Origin: Devosia chinhatensis
Lineage (GTDB): Bacteria; Pseudomonadota; Alphaproteobacteria; Rhizobiales; Devosiaceae
DNA length: 64,000 nt
Assembly: GCF_000969445.1 (NCBI RefSeq)
Contig: NZ_JZEY01000061.1
Location: 1,165,501-1,229,500, forward strand
Reading direction: 5' to 3'
The notes under the pieces are model-generated. The model made no database searches. It saw nothing but the letters and a program-made list of their open reading frames with translations, and had not been told where the DNA came from. Both the position numbers and the translations under genes were made by a program. This document shows positions 53,976-62,593 of this stretch, in pieces. Numbering within the stretch: position 1 is the stretch's first letter; every line of letters starts with the position of its first letter.

Positions 53976-55985
53976 ATGTCATTTTCCCTCGTCACCACCT
54001 GGTCGCCTGCCACCGAGCAGGAGCCGCTGGGCTATGGGCTTGAACTGACCAATCATGGCGACACGCCCATCGCCAATTTCCAGCTCGGCTTTTCCGGGCC
54101 CGCCCGCATCGATCCCCATGCCACGCTCGAAAACGGCAAGCTGCTCAAGCGCCTGTCCAATCATACCCTGATCGCGCCGCCCGATGGCTTCGTGCTGGAG
54201 CCCGGCCAGACCTGGACGGCGACGGCCCGCGGCCTATCCTATGGTCTGCGGCATTGGAGCGACGGCGCCAATTCGGCCTATCTCGTGCTCGAGGGGGGCG
54301 ATATCGTCTCCCTCGTTACCGCTCCCACCCAGGGCAAGGGGCATAACGCGCCCCTGCTCAAGGGTGCGGCCCGGTTCCACGTGCCGGCCAAGGCGCCGGT
54401 GGCCCATTCGATCATTCCCTGGCCCAACCATGTCGCCACGACGGGCAGCCGCATCGCCCCGGTCGGGCTCGACCTCAAGCCCGAGGGCGAACTGGCCATT
54501 CGCGCCGCCGACGCCTTTGCGGACCTGACCGCGGAACTCTTTGCGGTGGAAGCCATCGTCCGCCCGGCCTCCGAGGGCGGCATGCCGGTCCATGTCACCG
54601 AAAAGGCAGGGCTGGGCGCGGAAGCCTATGAGATCGCATTTTCCGAAAACAGCGCCGGCGTTTCCGCCTCGACCCATGCGGGCCTCTTTTATGGCCTCGT
54701 GACCCTGGGGCACATGCTGCGCGGCGCCCGGCACTATCCGGGCACCTTTACCTGGCCTAGCGGGGGCGTGATCAATGACGCGCCCGGCTTTGCCTTTCGC
54801 GGCAGCCATCTCGACGTGGCGCGCCAGTTCTATACCGGTGCCGAAGTCAGCCGCCTGATCCGCATCATGGCCTGGAACAAGATGAACAAGTTCCACTGGC
54901 ACCTGACCGAGGACGAGGCCTGGCGGCTCGAGATCGACGCCTATCCGGCCCTGACCGAGATTGCCGCCTGGCGCGGCCATGGCAAGGCCCTGCCGCCGCT
55001 GCTCGGCTCGGGCCCGCAGCCCACGGGCGGCTATTATTCGAAGGACGTGGTGCGTGAGATCGTGGCGCTGGCAGACGATCTGGCCATCGCCATCATCCCC
55101 GAAATCGACATGCCGGGGCATTTCTATGCCGCGCTTCAGGCGCTGCCCGAACTGCGCGACCCCGGTGAGCAGGGTGAGTACCAGTCGGTTCAGGGTTTTC
55201 CCAACAACAGCCTCAATCCCGCGCATGAGCCGGTCTATACCTTCGTCGAGACAGTGATCGACGAGACGCTGGAGCTGTTCCCGGCTGGTATTTTCCACCT
55301 TGGCGCGGACGAAGTGCCGCTGGCCGCCTGGTCCGGCTCGCCGCTGGCGCTCGACATGATCGAAAAGATGGCCGGCCCGGCCATGCGCGCCAAGCATGAG
55401 GCCCAGTTCAACCAGCTGGGCAATCACCATGGCGCCGACGAGATCGAGGGCTCGCCCACGGCGATCCTCCAGGCCGAATTCATCCGGCGCGTGCACGGCT
55501 ATATCGCGTCCAAGGGCGCCATAACCGGCGGTTGGGAAGAAGCCGCCCATGGCGATGCGGTGGCCAAGGACAAGGCCTATGTCATCGGCTGGCGCAATGT
55601 GGAGATCAATGCCGCTCTGGCCGAGCGCGGCTTCGACATCGTCGTCTCCCCCGGCCAGCGCTATTATCTCGACATGGCCAATGGCGTGTCCTGGGCGGAG
55701 CCGGGCGCTGGCTGGGCCGGGTGGTCGGGCCCGCAGGAAACCTATGAGTTCGAGGCCAGAGACGGATTTTCGGAGGAGGGGCTCAAGCATCTTCTGGGCA
55801 TCCAGAGCTGTATCTGGTCCGAAAGCATGACCGATCGCGCCATCTTCGACCGTCTGGTCTTCCCGCGGCTGTCGGCCATTGCCGAAGCAGGATGGACCCT
55901 GCCCGAGCGCAAGAGCTGGGAACGGTTCAAGGCCTTGGTGGGCCTGATGCCGATCATGTACGGCCATTACGAAGAAAAGCTCTAG
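53976..55985 (+). CDS. Beta-N-acetylhexosaminidase (GH20)
   Basis: A 669-residue GH20 enzyme. An N-terminal domain (about 1-160) is followed by the GH20b-like domain (to about 270). The catalytic barrel then starts with DAPGFAFRGSHLDVARQFY and has MNKFHWHLTEDEAWRLEI and the catalytic Asp-Glu pair in FHLGADEVPL (about 444-445). It releases terminal GlcNAc or GalNAc from oligosaccharides by substrate-assisted catalysis. I see no signal peptide, so it likely acts in the cytoplasm on sugars imported by the operon's transporter. The ribosome site is weak. Confidence 0.93.
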   Translation: MSFSLVTTWSPATEQEPLGYGLELTNHGDTPIANFQLGFSGPARIDPHATLENGKLLKRLSNHTLIAPPDGFVLEPGQTWTATARGLSYGLRHWSDGANSAYLVLEGGDIVSLVTAPTQGKGHNAPLLKGAARFHVPAKAPVAHSIIPWPNHVATTGSRIAPVGLDLKPEGELAIRAADAFADLTAELFAVEAIVRPASEGGMPVHVTEKAGLGAEAYEIAFSENSAGVSASTHAGLFYGLVTLGHMLRGARHYPGTFTWPSGGVINDAPGFAFRGSHLDVARQFYTGAEVSRLIRIMAWNKMNKFHWHLTEDEAWRLEIDAYPALTEIAAWRGHGKALPPLLGSGPQPTGGYYSKDVVREIVALADDLAIAIIPEIDMPGHFYAALQALPELRDPGEQGEYQSVQGFPNNSLNPAHEPVYTFVETVIDETLELFPAGIFHLGADEVPLAAWSGSPLALDMIEKMAGPAMRAKHEAQFNQLGNHHGADEIEGSPTAILQAEFIRRVHGYIASKGAITGGWEEAAHGDAVAKDKAYVIGWRNVEINAALAERGFDIVVSPGQRYYLDMANGVSWAEPGAGWAGWSGPQETYEFEARDGFSEEGLKHLLGIQSCIWSESMTDRAIFDRLVFPRLSAIAEAGWTLPERKSWERFKALVGLMPIMYGHYEEKL

Positions 55986-56006
55986 GACCCCGGGCCGGGC
56001 GCAGCA

Positions 56007-56321
56007 TCAGTGCGCCCGGTTCTCCGCATTGCGCTTGCGCGTGGCGGCAGCCTTCTTGGCCGAGGCCGAGCGGTCCGCGGCGCTGCGGCTGGCCGAAGCC
56101 GCCCCCCCTTTCTTGCCACCTTTGTGCGCGGCAGGGTGACCGGTCTTCGCGCCACGGCCGGAGCCGGATTTCTTGCCGCCACCATCATCCTTGTTGACGC
56201 TGGCCCAGGCGCGGCTTTCCGCTTCCTCGTGGGAGACGCCGCGCTTTTCGTAGCTCTCCTCGATATGCTCGGCCTTGCGCTTCTGCTTGTCGGTATAAGC
56301 GCCCTTGTCTCCCTGGGGCAT
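56007..56321 (-). CDS. Small lysine/glycine-rich protein (KGG-type tail)
   Basis: A 104-residue highly basic protein. The N-terminal half (MPQGDKGAYTDKQKRKAEHI and a following ESYEKRGVSHEEAESRAWA) is a conserved helical module. The C-terminal half is low-complexity Lys/Gly/Ala/Ser with GGKKGG, probably nucleic-acid binding. Homologues carry unhelpful labels such as plasmid stabilisation protein, and the function is unknown. Start set by a strong AGGAGGT ribosome site before ATG 56321. Stress induction is a guess. Confidence 0.8.
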   Translation of the reverse strand: MPQGDKGAYTDKQKRKAEHIEESYEKRGVSHEEAESRAWASVNKDDGGGKKSGSGRGAKTGHPAAHKGGKKGGAASASRSAADRSASAKKAAATRKRNAENRAH

Positions 56322-56504
56322 GATCACACCTCCTGAAAAAGAACCATGGCCGACGCGGGTGGGACAAGGGTTCCATCCGCCTGAGGCGGACTGGAGCGAG
56401 AAACCGGAAAAACCGTCTCCATGCCCTATGCCACCGTGTCCGGTTGACGCGCGCCGGCCTTTCCGAGCAACGGTGCCGCAAGCCCGCTGTTGCCTCTGCG
56501 CCGT

Positions 56505-57077
56505 TCACAAATCCTGGGCGCGGGGCAGGGGACGGCTGAGATAGGGGGAGCTGGCCAAACAGAATCGCCAGGGCGCCTCGGCATTCTTGGTGATGCCGAT
56601 CCGGGGCGTCGTGGCCACGAGAGACCTTTGCGGTGCGGGCTGAAGAGCGAACGGCGGCAGGTCGAGCCGCGCGCCATTGTGCTGCATGTTAATCCCCAGC
56701 GCCTGGGCCAGCTTGCCCGGTCCCGAGCATAATTGCCGGAGCCCGACACCGCCCCGTCGTTCGGTCATGGCCTCAATGCCTGCGCGTGGCTCGATGGCAC
56801 GGATCAGGACGGCGCTGCCGGTGCGGCAGACGACGTTCAGGCAATAATGGATGCCGTAGATCTTGTAGACATAGGCGTGGCCAGCGGGACCGAACATCGC
56901 CGCGTTGCGCAGGCTGGGGCCGCGAAAGCTGTGCGATGCAGGATCGGTTTCATCATAGGCCTCGACCTCGACGATCCGACCGCCGATGCCGTCGACCAGA
57001 AGTCCCGCCCCGACCAGGTCGTGACTGACATCAAGTACGGGGCGGTCGAAAAAGCTTAGATCGAGCATGGCCGTCAT
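56505..57077 (-). CDS. DNA-3-methyladenine glycosylase (AAG/MPG family)
   Basis: A protein of about 190 residues of the alkyladenine glycosylase family: LVGAGLLV, IVEVEAYDETDPASHSFRG (catalytic Glu region), GPAGHAYVYKIYGIHYCLNV (DNA-intercalating Tyr region), LIRAIEPRAG and LCSGPGKLAQALGI. It excises alkylated purines from DNA in base-excision repair. The start is uncertain between ATG 57077 and ATG 57068; both lack a good ribosome site. It is divergent from the beta-lactamase gene. Confidence 0.92.
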   Translation of the reverse strand: MTAMLDLSFFDRPVLDVSHDLVGAGLLVDGIGGRIVEVEAYDETDPASHSFRGPSLRNAAMFGPAGHAYVYKIYGIHYCLNVVCRTGSAVLIRAIEPRAGIEAMTERRGGVGLRQLCSGPGKLAQALGINMQHNGARLDLPPFALQPAPQRSLVATTPRIGITKNAEAPWRFCLASSPYLSRPLPRAQDL

Positions 57078-57125
57078 TTGGCCTGAATCGGCCGCGATGG
57101 GAAATCGGCAATGCGGGGGAAACAC

Positions 57126-57941
57126 ATGCTTGATCATCTGCGCGCGGGTCTGGTGGGCTTCGGGCTTATCCTCCTGGCCATCCTTCCGGCGCATGCGCGT
57201 CCACTTTGCACGCTTCTTGCCGATGCCGAGAGCCGGGCAATCCTGCTGTCCGAGGGCGATTGCGATAGCCGCGTGACGCCGGCCTCGACCTTCAAGCTGC
57301 CGCTGGCAGTCATGGCGTTCGATGCAGGCATCATCACCTCGCCAAGCGCGCCGAGGCTGTCATTCACCCCAGGCGACCCGGACTGGAACCCTTCCTGGCG
57401 CCAGGACACCGACCCCGAAATGTGGATGAAAAACTCGACGCTCTGGTATTCTCAACGGCTGGCCGAGGCGCTGGGGCAGGAAAGGCTGAGTGCCTATGCG
57501 CTGAGCTTTGGCTATGGCAATGGCGATTTCTCCGGCGATCCGGGGCGGAACAACGGGCTCGAGCGCGCCTGGGTCTCCTCATCGCTCCAGATCTCCCCGG
57601 TTGAGCAGGCCAGCTTCATGACGGCGCTGCTGCAAGGCCAATTACCCGTCGCTAGGCAGGCGGCAGAGGGCGCGCTGGGGCTGCTTGAAACCGCTGGACA
57701 TGTCGATGGCTGGCAGATCCGCGGCAAGACCGGGTCGGCCTATCCGCGTCGGGCAGACGGAAGTTTCGATTATGCCAGCGGCTGGGGGTGGTATCTGGGC
57801 TGGGCCGAAAAGAATGGACGGCGGCTGGTCGTGGTGCGGCTCAACCAGGACGAGGCCCGTCACCAGACCAGCGGCGGCCTTCGGGCCCGCGACGAAATAC
57901 TGGAGCACTGGACGGCGGTGATAGCGCGGGCGGGCCTGTGA
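57126..57941 (+). CDS. Class D beta-lactamase-like protein
   Basis: A 271-residue exported serine hydrolase with a Sec signal peptide (about 1-25, ending AHARP). Class D motifs are present: S54-T-F-K57 (nucleophile and carbamylated-lysine motif), Y130-G-N, W149 in RAWVSSSLQIS and K201-T-G. The second motif, usually S-x-V, reads S-T-L (104-106). It should act in the periplasm on beta-lactams, though chromosomal members in soil bacteria can be weak. Start at MLDHL follows a GGGGGA site. No mobile element flanks it. Confidence 0.9.
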   Translation: MLDHLRAGLVGFGLILLAILPAHARPLCTLLADAESRAILLSEGDCDSRVTPASTFKLPLAVMAFDAGIITSPSAPRLSFTPGDPDWNPSWRQDTDPEMWMKNSTLWYSQRLAEALGQERLSAYALSFGYGNGDFSGDPGRNNGLERAWVSSSLQISPVEQASFMTALLQGQLPVARQAAEGALGLLETAGHVDGWQIRGKTGSAYPRRADGSFDYASGWGWYLGWAEKNGRRLVVVRLNQDEARHQTSGGLRARDEILEHWTAVIARAGL

Positions 57942-58019
57942 CATCGCGACCGCGCTTTACAGGAAACCTTCGGCCGCCCAAGGTGTTCGGCCCGAACAGC
58001 GTTCAACAAGGAGAGTGTG

Positions 58020-58562
58020 ATGCAGGGCCCCGAGGCAGTGATCGATTTCTGGTTCGTCGAGCATGGCTATGACGACTGGTTTGCTGGCGAGCCCGCGTTC
58101 GATACCAAGTGCCATCGCTTTGCCGACCTGCACGCCGAAGTAGCGCGCGGCGAGGCCTGGGCCTGGCGCGAAAGCCCCGAAGGCCGACTTGCCGAACTGA
58201 TCCTGCTCGACCAGTTTTCCCGGCAATTGCATCGGGGCAAGGCGGAGGCCTTCGCGCAGGACAAGATGGCCCTGGCGCTCGCCCAGGAAGCCGTTGCCGG
58301 CGGGTACGACATGGCGGTCGACAAGGACTGGGTCATGTTCTTCTACATGCCTTATATGCACGCCGAGTCACTGGTCATCCAGGACGAGGGGGTGAAGCTC
58401 TTCGAGGCTCTGGGCAATGCGGATGCTCTCAAGTTCATGATCGAGCATCGCGATACCATTGCCCGTTTCGGACGCTTTCCCTTCCGCAACGAGGCCCTGG
58501 GTCGGACGAGCACACCGCAAGAGCATGCCTATATGCAGGAGCGGGACGGCCGGTCCTTCTGA
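58020..58562 (+). CDS. DUF924 family protein
   Basis: A 180-residue all-helical protein of the DUF924 family: AVIDFWFVEHGYDDWFAG, FDTKCHRFADLH, LILLDQFSRQLHRGKAEAFA and MFFYMPYMHAESL are the conserved blocks. Its role is not known to me; the fold resembles TPR-like helical repeats. A GGAG ribosome site precedes ATG 58020; the GTG three bases earlier is possible. It is probably co-transcribed with the small membrane protein that follows. Confidence 0.9.
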   Translation: MQGPEAVIDFWFVEHGYDDWFAGEPAFDTKCHRFADLHAEVARGEAWAWRESPEGRLAELILLDQFSRQLHRGKAEAFAQDKMALALAQEAVAGGYDMAVDKDWVMFFYMPYMHAESLVIQDEGVKLFEALGNADALKFMIEHRDTIARFGRFPFRNEALGRTSTPQEHAYMQERDGRSF

Positions 58563-58610
58563 CCGCAACTCTTCCTTTCCGGGGCCGTTGTGCCAGAAAG
58601 GAGAACTGTT

Positions 58611-58787
58611 ATGGATACAGTCGGTCCCAGCATCTGGCTTATCGCCCTCACCATCGGCGTCGTCATTCTCGGCGTCGCAGTGGTCTATGGCATTATGCGC
58701 AATCGAACGCGCACCCTTTCCGAACGGGTCACCACCGAGGTGGAAACAAAGCGCGAATATGCCCGCGAGGATCGCGACGCGCGCTAA
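58611..58787 (+). CDS. Small single-pass membrane protein
   Basis: A 58-residue protein with one hydrophobic helix (about residues 8-28, IWLIALTIGVVILGVAVVYG) and a charged C-terminal tail rich in Arg and Glu. A strong AAGGAGAA ribosome site precedes the ATG, supporting a real gene. The function is unknown. A stem-loop terminator follows directly. Confidence 0.72.
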   Translation: MDTVGPSIWLIALTIGVVILGVAVVYGIMRNRTRTLSERVTTEVETKREYAREDRDAR

Positions 58788-58790
58788 GAA

Positions 58791-58814
58791 AAAGGGGCAC
58801 CGAAGCGCCCCTTT
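58791..58814. terminator. Bidirectional intrinsic terminator
   Basis: AAAGGGGC and GCCCCTTT form an 8-bp stem with an 8-base loop, with T-rich flanks on both strands. It lies between the convergent small membrane protein and ABC exporter genes and can end both. Confidence 0.75.
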
Positions 58815-58817
58815 CCT

Positions 58818-60611
58818 TTAGGCCACCAGACCCTTGGTGAGTTCCAGGGCCTGCCGCTCGAACAGGCGGCGATAGATCCCCTTATCCAGCCGGATCAGGG
58901 CGTCGTGATCACCTTCCTCGACAATCCGGCCCTTGTCGAAGACGAGAAGCCGGTCAAGCGCCCGGACCGTTGACAGGCGATGGGCAATCACCAGGGTCGT
59001 CCGACCCACCATCAGGCGCTCCATCGCGTCCTGGATCATCACTTCGCTCTCGCTGTCGAGGCTCGATGTCGCCTCGTCGAGGATAAGCACGGGATTGTCG
59101 GCGAGGAAGGCCCGGGCAATCGCCACCCTCTGTCTTTCGCCCCCGGAAAGCTTGACGCCGCGCTCGCCCACCATGGTCTCGTATTGCTTGGGCAGCGACA
59201 TGATGAAGTCATGCGCATTGGCCTGTCGCGCCGCCTCGATGATCTCGGCACGGCTGGCCTCGGGCCTGGCATAGGCGATGTTTTCTGCCAGCGTGCGATG
59301 GAACAGGATCGGCTCCTGCTGCACGATGGCGATCTGGGCGCGCAAACTGGCCTGCTGTACATCGGCAATGTTCTGCCCATCGATCGAGATCGTGCCATCC
59401 TTCACGTCGTAGAGACGCTGGATCAGCTTGACGAACGTGGTCTTGCCCGATCCCGAATGGCCGACCAGCCCCACACGCTCGCCCGGCTTGATGTCGACCG
59501 AAAAATCCCGATAGAGCGGGCTGGCATGGGCACCATACTGGAATGTGACGGTGTCGAAGCGGATGTGACCTTTTTCAATGACAATGGGTCTTGCCCCGGC
59601 CTTGTCGGCAATGCCCAGGTTCTGGTCATGCAGATGCACCAGTTCTTCCATGTCGTTGACCGATTTCTGCAGGTTGCGGATGTGCTGGCCCACGTCCCGC
59701 AGGTGTCCCTGCAAGAGGAAGAACATGGTCAGAACGAAGGTGATGTCGCCGGCACTGGCCGAGCCGCTCTGCCACAAGAGCAGCGCCGTGCCCAGGATCG
59801 CGGTCTGCATGGCGACCATCATCACGCCCTGAATGCCGCCGTTGAACGTGCCGCGCCGCCAGGTGCGCCGTGTCCGCTTGCGCCACTTGGCGACGACCCG
59901 GTCGAGCAGGCCATCCTCGCGCGTTTCCGCGCCGAAGGCCTTGACCACGCTGTTGCAGCTGACCGCATCGGCCAATGCTCCTCCGACCTTGGTGTCCCAG
60001 GCATTGGAGAGGGTGGCGGCCGGCGCCACGAAACCGACCGAGAGCCAGACCGTGACGACGATATAGATCAGCGATCCCAACCCGACGACCAGGCCCATGA
60101 CCGGCCAGGACGAGCCCAGGATCACCGTTGCGCCCACCAGCATCACCACCGAGGGCAGCAGCGAGAGCAGGAGCGTATCGTTGAGCAGGTCGAGTGCCCA
60201 CATGCCGCGGGTGATCTTGCGCACCGTCGAGCCGGCAAAGCTGTTGGCGTGCCAGTCGGTGGAGAAGCGCTGCACACGATGAAAGCCCTGGGCGGCGACG
60301 TCGCTCATCATCTTGAGGGTCAGCGGGATGAGATTGAGAAAGACCAGCTGGCGCAGGGCCACCGAGGCCAGATAGAGCCCCGACATCAGCCAGAATGCCG
60401 ATAGCGCGACATCCCAGCCGCCCTGGCCGGATGCGACGGCATCGACAAGCCGTCCGGCAAAAACCGGGCTCATGGCTTCTGCCAGCGTTGCGGTCAGGAC
60501 AAGGGCTGCAATACCGGCAATGCGGACAGGTTGCCTTGCCCAATGGCGAAAGGTGAAGCCGAGCACGTTCTTAAAGGCATCGGCACGAAAATAGAGCTTC
60601 TTGCGACTCAT
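58818..60611 (-). CDS. ABC exporter, fused membrane and ATPase domains
   Basis: A 597-residue half-transporter. Residues about 25-320 form a six-helix exporter domain; residues about 350-590 form the ATPase, with Walker A GHSGSGKTT, signature LSGGERQRVAIA, Walker B VLILDEATSSLD and VIAHRLSTV. It probably homodimerises and exports a lipid, drug or other amphiphile; no neighbouring gene indicates which. The nearest upstream ribosome site is weak. Confidence 0.91.
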   Translation of the reverse strand: MSRKKLYFRADAFKNVLGFTFRHWARQPVRIAGIAALVLTATLAEAMSPVFAGRLVDAVASGQGGWDVALSAFWLMSGLYLASVALRQLVFLNLIPLTLKMMSDVAAQGFHRVQRFSTDWHANSFAGSTVRKITRGMWALDLLNDTLLLSLLPSVVMLVGATVILGSSWPVMGLVVGLGSLIYIVVTVWLSVGFVAPAATLSNAWDTKVGGALADAVSCNSVVKAFGAETREDGLLDRVVAKWRKRTRRTWRRGTFNGGIQGVMMVAMQTAILGTALLLWQSGSASAGDITFVLTMFFLLQGHLRDVGQHIRNLQKSVNDMEELVHLHDQNLGIADKAGARPIVIEKGHIRFDTVTFQYGAHASPLYRDFSVDIKPGERVGLVGHSGSGKTTFVKLIQRLYDVKDGTISIDGQNIADVQQASLRAQIAIVQQEPILFHRTLAENIAYARPEASRAEIIEAARQANAHDFIMSLPKQYETMVGERGVKLSGGERQRVAIARAFLADNPVLILDEATSSLDSESEVMIQDAMERLMVGRTTLVIAHRLSTVRALDRLLVFDKGRIVEEGDHDALIRLDKGIYRRLFERQALELTKGLVA

Positions 60612-61021
60612 TGGATTATCCGGTTCCGTTTCCGGAGCCCGGTTCCTTCAAGCAATAAAATGAATGGCAGCACCCGCCCCGGGCGGCGCATGTCCCCGAA
60701 AAGGACCCAGCTATGCTGCAAGGAGGCGGGAATACCGCAGGCGGCAGGCCAATGGCGCATGCCGGCGGGGCGAGAAATCTAAGGTCGTTTCTTGCCCAGG
60801 GGGAAAGCGAACATCAATGCTGTCATGCAACGCCTCCCTGCTCGATAAAATACAGCGGCGGACGGTTTGTAACCAAACCGTCCGCCCTTGCCAATGGCGT
60901 TTATCAGCACAAGGCCGCTCCTGATGCAGACGCGCCACAGGAAAGCGCGGGGCGGCCGATGGCAACGCCTCGGCGATCCATTGCCCGCCTGGCCCCCAGT
61001 GGCAGGCGGCAATGGAAGCTC
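60612..61021. other. Gene-free stretch with a strong hairpin
   Basis: About 410 bases without a convincing gene; short frames here lack ribosome sites and codon bias. The notable feature is a perfect 13-bp stem, GGCGGACGGTTTG and CAAACCGTCCGCC, around a TAAC loop at 60857-60886. On the minus strand a T-rich stretch (TGTATTTTATC) follows the stem within a few bases, so it could terminate minus-strand transcription from the small gene at 61022-61144. A small RNA is an alternative. Confidence 0.6.
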
Positions 61022-61144
61022 CTAGTCAGCCTTGCGCGCGCCGGGGGCGGCAAGGCCATGGGTCTGAAGCTGCGCATAGCCCAAGGCGCTGGCGAAAGTG
61101 GCGAAGATCAGAAGAACGGCTGCGACGATGACGGTGATGCTCAT
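61022..61144 (-). CDS. Small membrane protein of 40 residues
   Basis: A 40-residue frame: hydrophobic N-terminal two-thirds (MSITVIVAAVLLIFATFASA) and a short basic tail. An excellent AGGAGG ribosome site seven bases before the ATG supports translation. The function is unknown. It is divergent from the M29 aminopeptidase gene and followed by the hairpin at 60857. Confidence 0.65.
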   Translation of the reverse strand: MSITVIVAAVLLIFATFASALGYAQLQTHGLAAPGARKAD

Positions 61145-61296
61145 GAAAGCCTCCTGTGGATGGCTCCTGCTGTCGCATCCTGGCCGCCACGCAGCTTTGA
61201 TCTGGGTCAACCGATTTTACGAATTGGCCGGGTGGCGCCCGGCGAAACGGGGCGATAGGCTCCGCGCCAATGATTCAAGAGCAGAGGCACAGTCCC

Positions 61297-62538
61297 GTGA
61301 GCCATTCCCCCATCGATCCGAACAAGCTCGACAAGCTCGGCGAGGTCGCCATCAAGGTCGGCCTGCAATTGGCAGAGGGCCAGGACCTGATCATCACCGC
61401 GCCGATGACCGCCGCGCCTTTGGTGCGCCGCATCACCGAGCATGCCTACAAGGCCGGCGCCGGTGTCGTGACCACGATCTATTCGGACGAGGAAACCACT
61501 TTGTCCCGCTTCCGCCACGCCAAGGATCACAGTTTCGACCGCGCGGCGGGCTGGCTTTATTCGGGCATGGCCGAGGCCTATCGCAACAATGCCGCGCGGC
61601 TGGCCATTTCCGGCGACAATCCGATGATGCTGGCCGATCAGGACCCCGACAAGGTCAGCCGCGCCAATCGCGCTAATTCGGCGGCCTATCGCCCGGCGCT
61701 GGAACTGATCACCGGCTTCGACATCAACTGGAACATCGTCTCCTATCCGACGCCCAACTGGGCCAAGCTGGTGTTTCCAAACGATCCCGAAGACGTGGCG
61801 ATCGGCAAGCTGGCCGACGCGATCTTTGCCGCCTCGCGCGTCGACCAGGATGATCCCATCGCCGCCTGGACGGCGCATAACGCCAACCTCAAGGCGCGCT
61901 GGACCTGGCTGAACGGCAAGAAGTTCGCGGCTCTCAAATATAAGGGGCCGGGCACCGATCTGACGGTCGGCCTGGCCGATGGGCATCGCTGGAAGGGTGG
62001 CGCTTCGGAGGCCAAGAACGGCATTACCTGCAATCCCAATATTCCCACCGAGGAAGTGTTCACCACGCCGCACCGCCTGCGCGTCGAGGGTACGGTCGCG
62101 GCCACCAAGCCGCTCAGCCACAACGGCACGCTGATCGAGAATATCCAGGCGCGGTTCGAGGAAGGCAGGCTGGTCGAGCTCAAGGCCACCAAGGGCGAGA
62201 ACGTGTTCAACAAGGTGCTCGACACAGATGAAGGCGCCCGGCGCCTGGGCGAAGTGGCGCTCGTGCCGCATTCTTCGCCCATTTCGGCGTCCGGCATCCT
62301 TTTTTACAATACGCTCTATGACGAGAATGCCAGCTGCCACATCGCCATGGGCCAGTGCTACGCCGATTGTTTCGACGATGGCAAGGCGCTGAGCCAGGAC
62401 CAGATTTTCGCGCAGGGCGGCAACAAGAGCCTCATCCATATCGACTGGATGATCGGCTCGGACCAGGTGGATATCGACGGCATCCATGCCGATGGCACCA
62501 GCGAGCCCGTCATGCGCAAGGGCGAATGGGCCTTCTGA
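61297..62538 (+). CDS. M29-family aminopeptidase
   Basis: A protein of about 413 residues of the thermophilic-aminopeptidase (M29) family. The N-terminal domain includes GLQLAEGQDLIITAPM. The C-terminal metal site region contains NIPTEEVFTTPHRLRVEGTV, GARRLGEVALVPHSSPIS, LYDENASCHIAMGQCY and IHIDWMIGSDQVDIDG. It removes N-terminal residues from peptides in the cytoplasm using two divalent metals. The GTG at 61297 has AGAGG upstream and gives normal length; the ATG at 61270 is an alternative adding nine residues. Confidence 0.92.
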   Translation: MSHSPIDPNKLDKLGEVAIKVGLQLAEGQDLIITAPMTAAPLVRRITEHAYKAGAGVVTTIYSDEETTLSRFRHAKDHSFDRAAGWLYSGMAEAYRNNAARLAISGDNPMMLADQDPDKVSRANRANSAAYRPALELITGFDINWNIVSYPTPNWAKLVFPNDPEDVAIGKLADAIFAASRVDQDDPIAAWTAHNANLKARWTWLNGKKFAALKYKGPGTDLTVGLADGHRWKGGASEAKNGITCNPNIPTEEVFTTPHRLRVEGTVAATKPLSHNGTLIENIQARFEEGRLVELKATKGENVFNKVLDTDEGARRLGEVALVPHSSPISASGILFYNTLYDENASCHIAMGQCYADCFDDGKALSQDQIFAQGGNKSLIHIDWMIGSDQVDIDGIHADGTSEPVMRKGEWAF

Positions 62539-62593
62539 GGCTGGCCCTTTCCGGTGACCGGCCGTTCGGTTGAGGGCTGGTCACCGCCAGGGA

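Noticed and set aside
56322-56504. CCGCCTGAGGCGG near 56390 as a regulatory palindrome
   Set aside because: The palindrome is short with a one-base centre, and nothing nearby shows a matching site; chance is likely in G+C-rich DNA.
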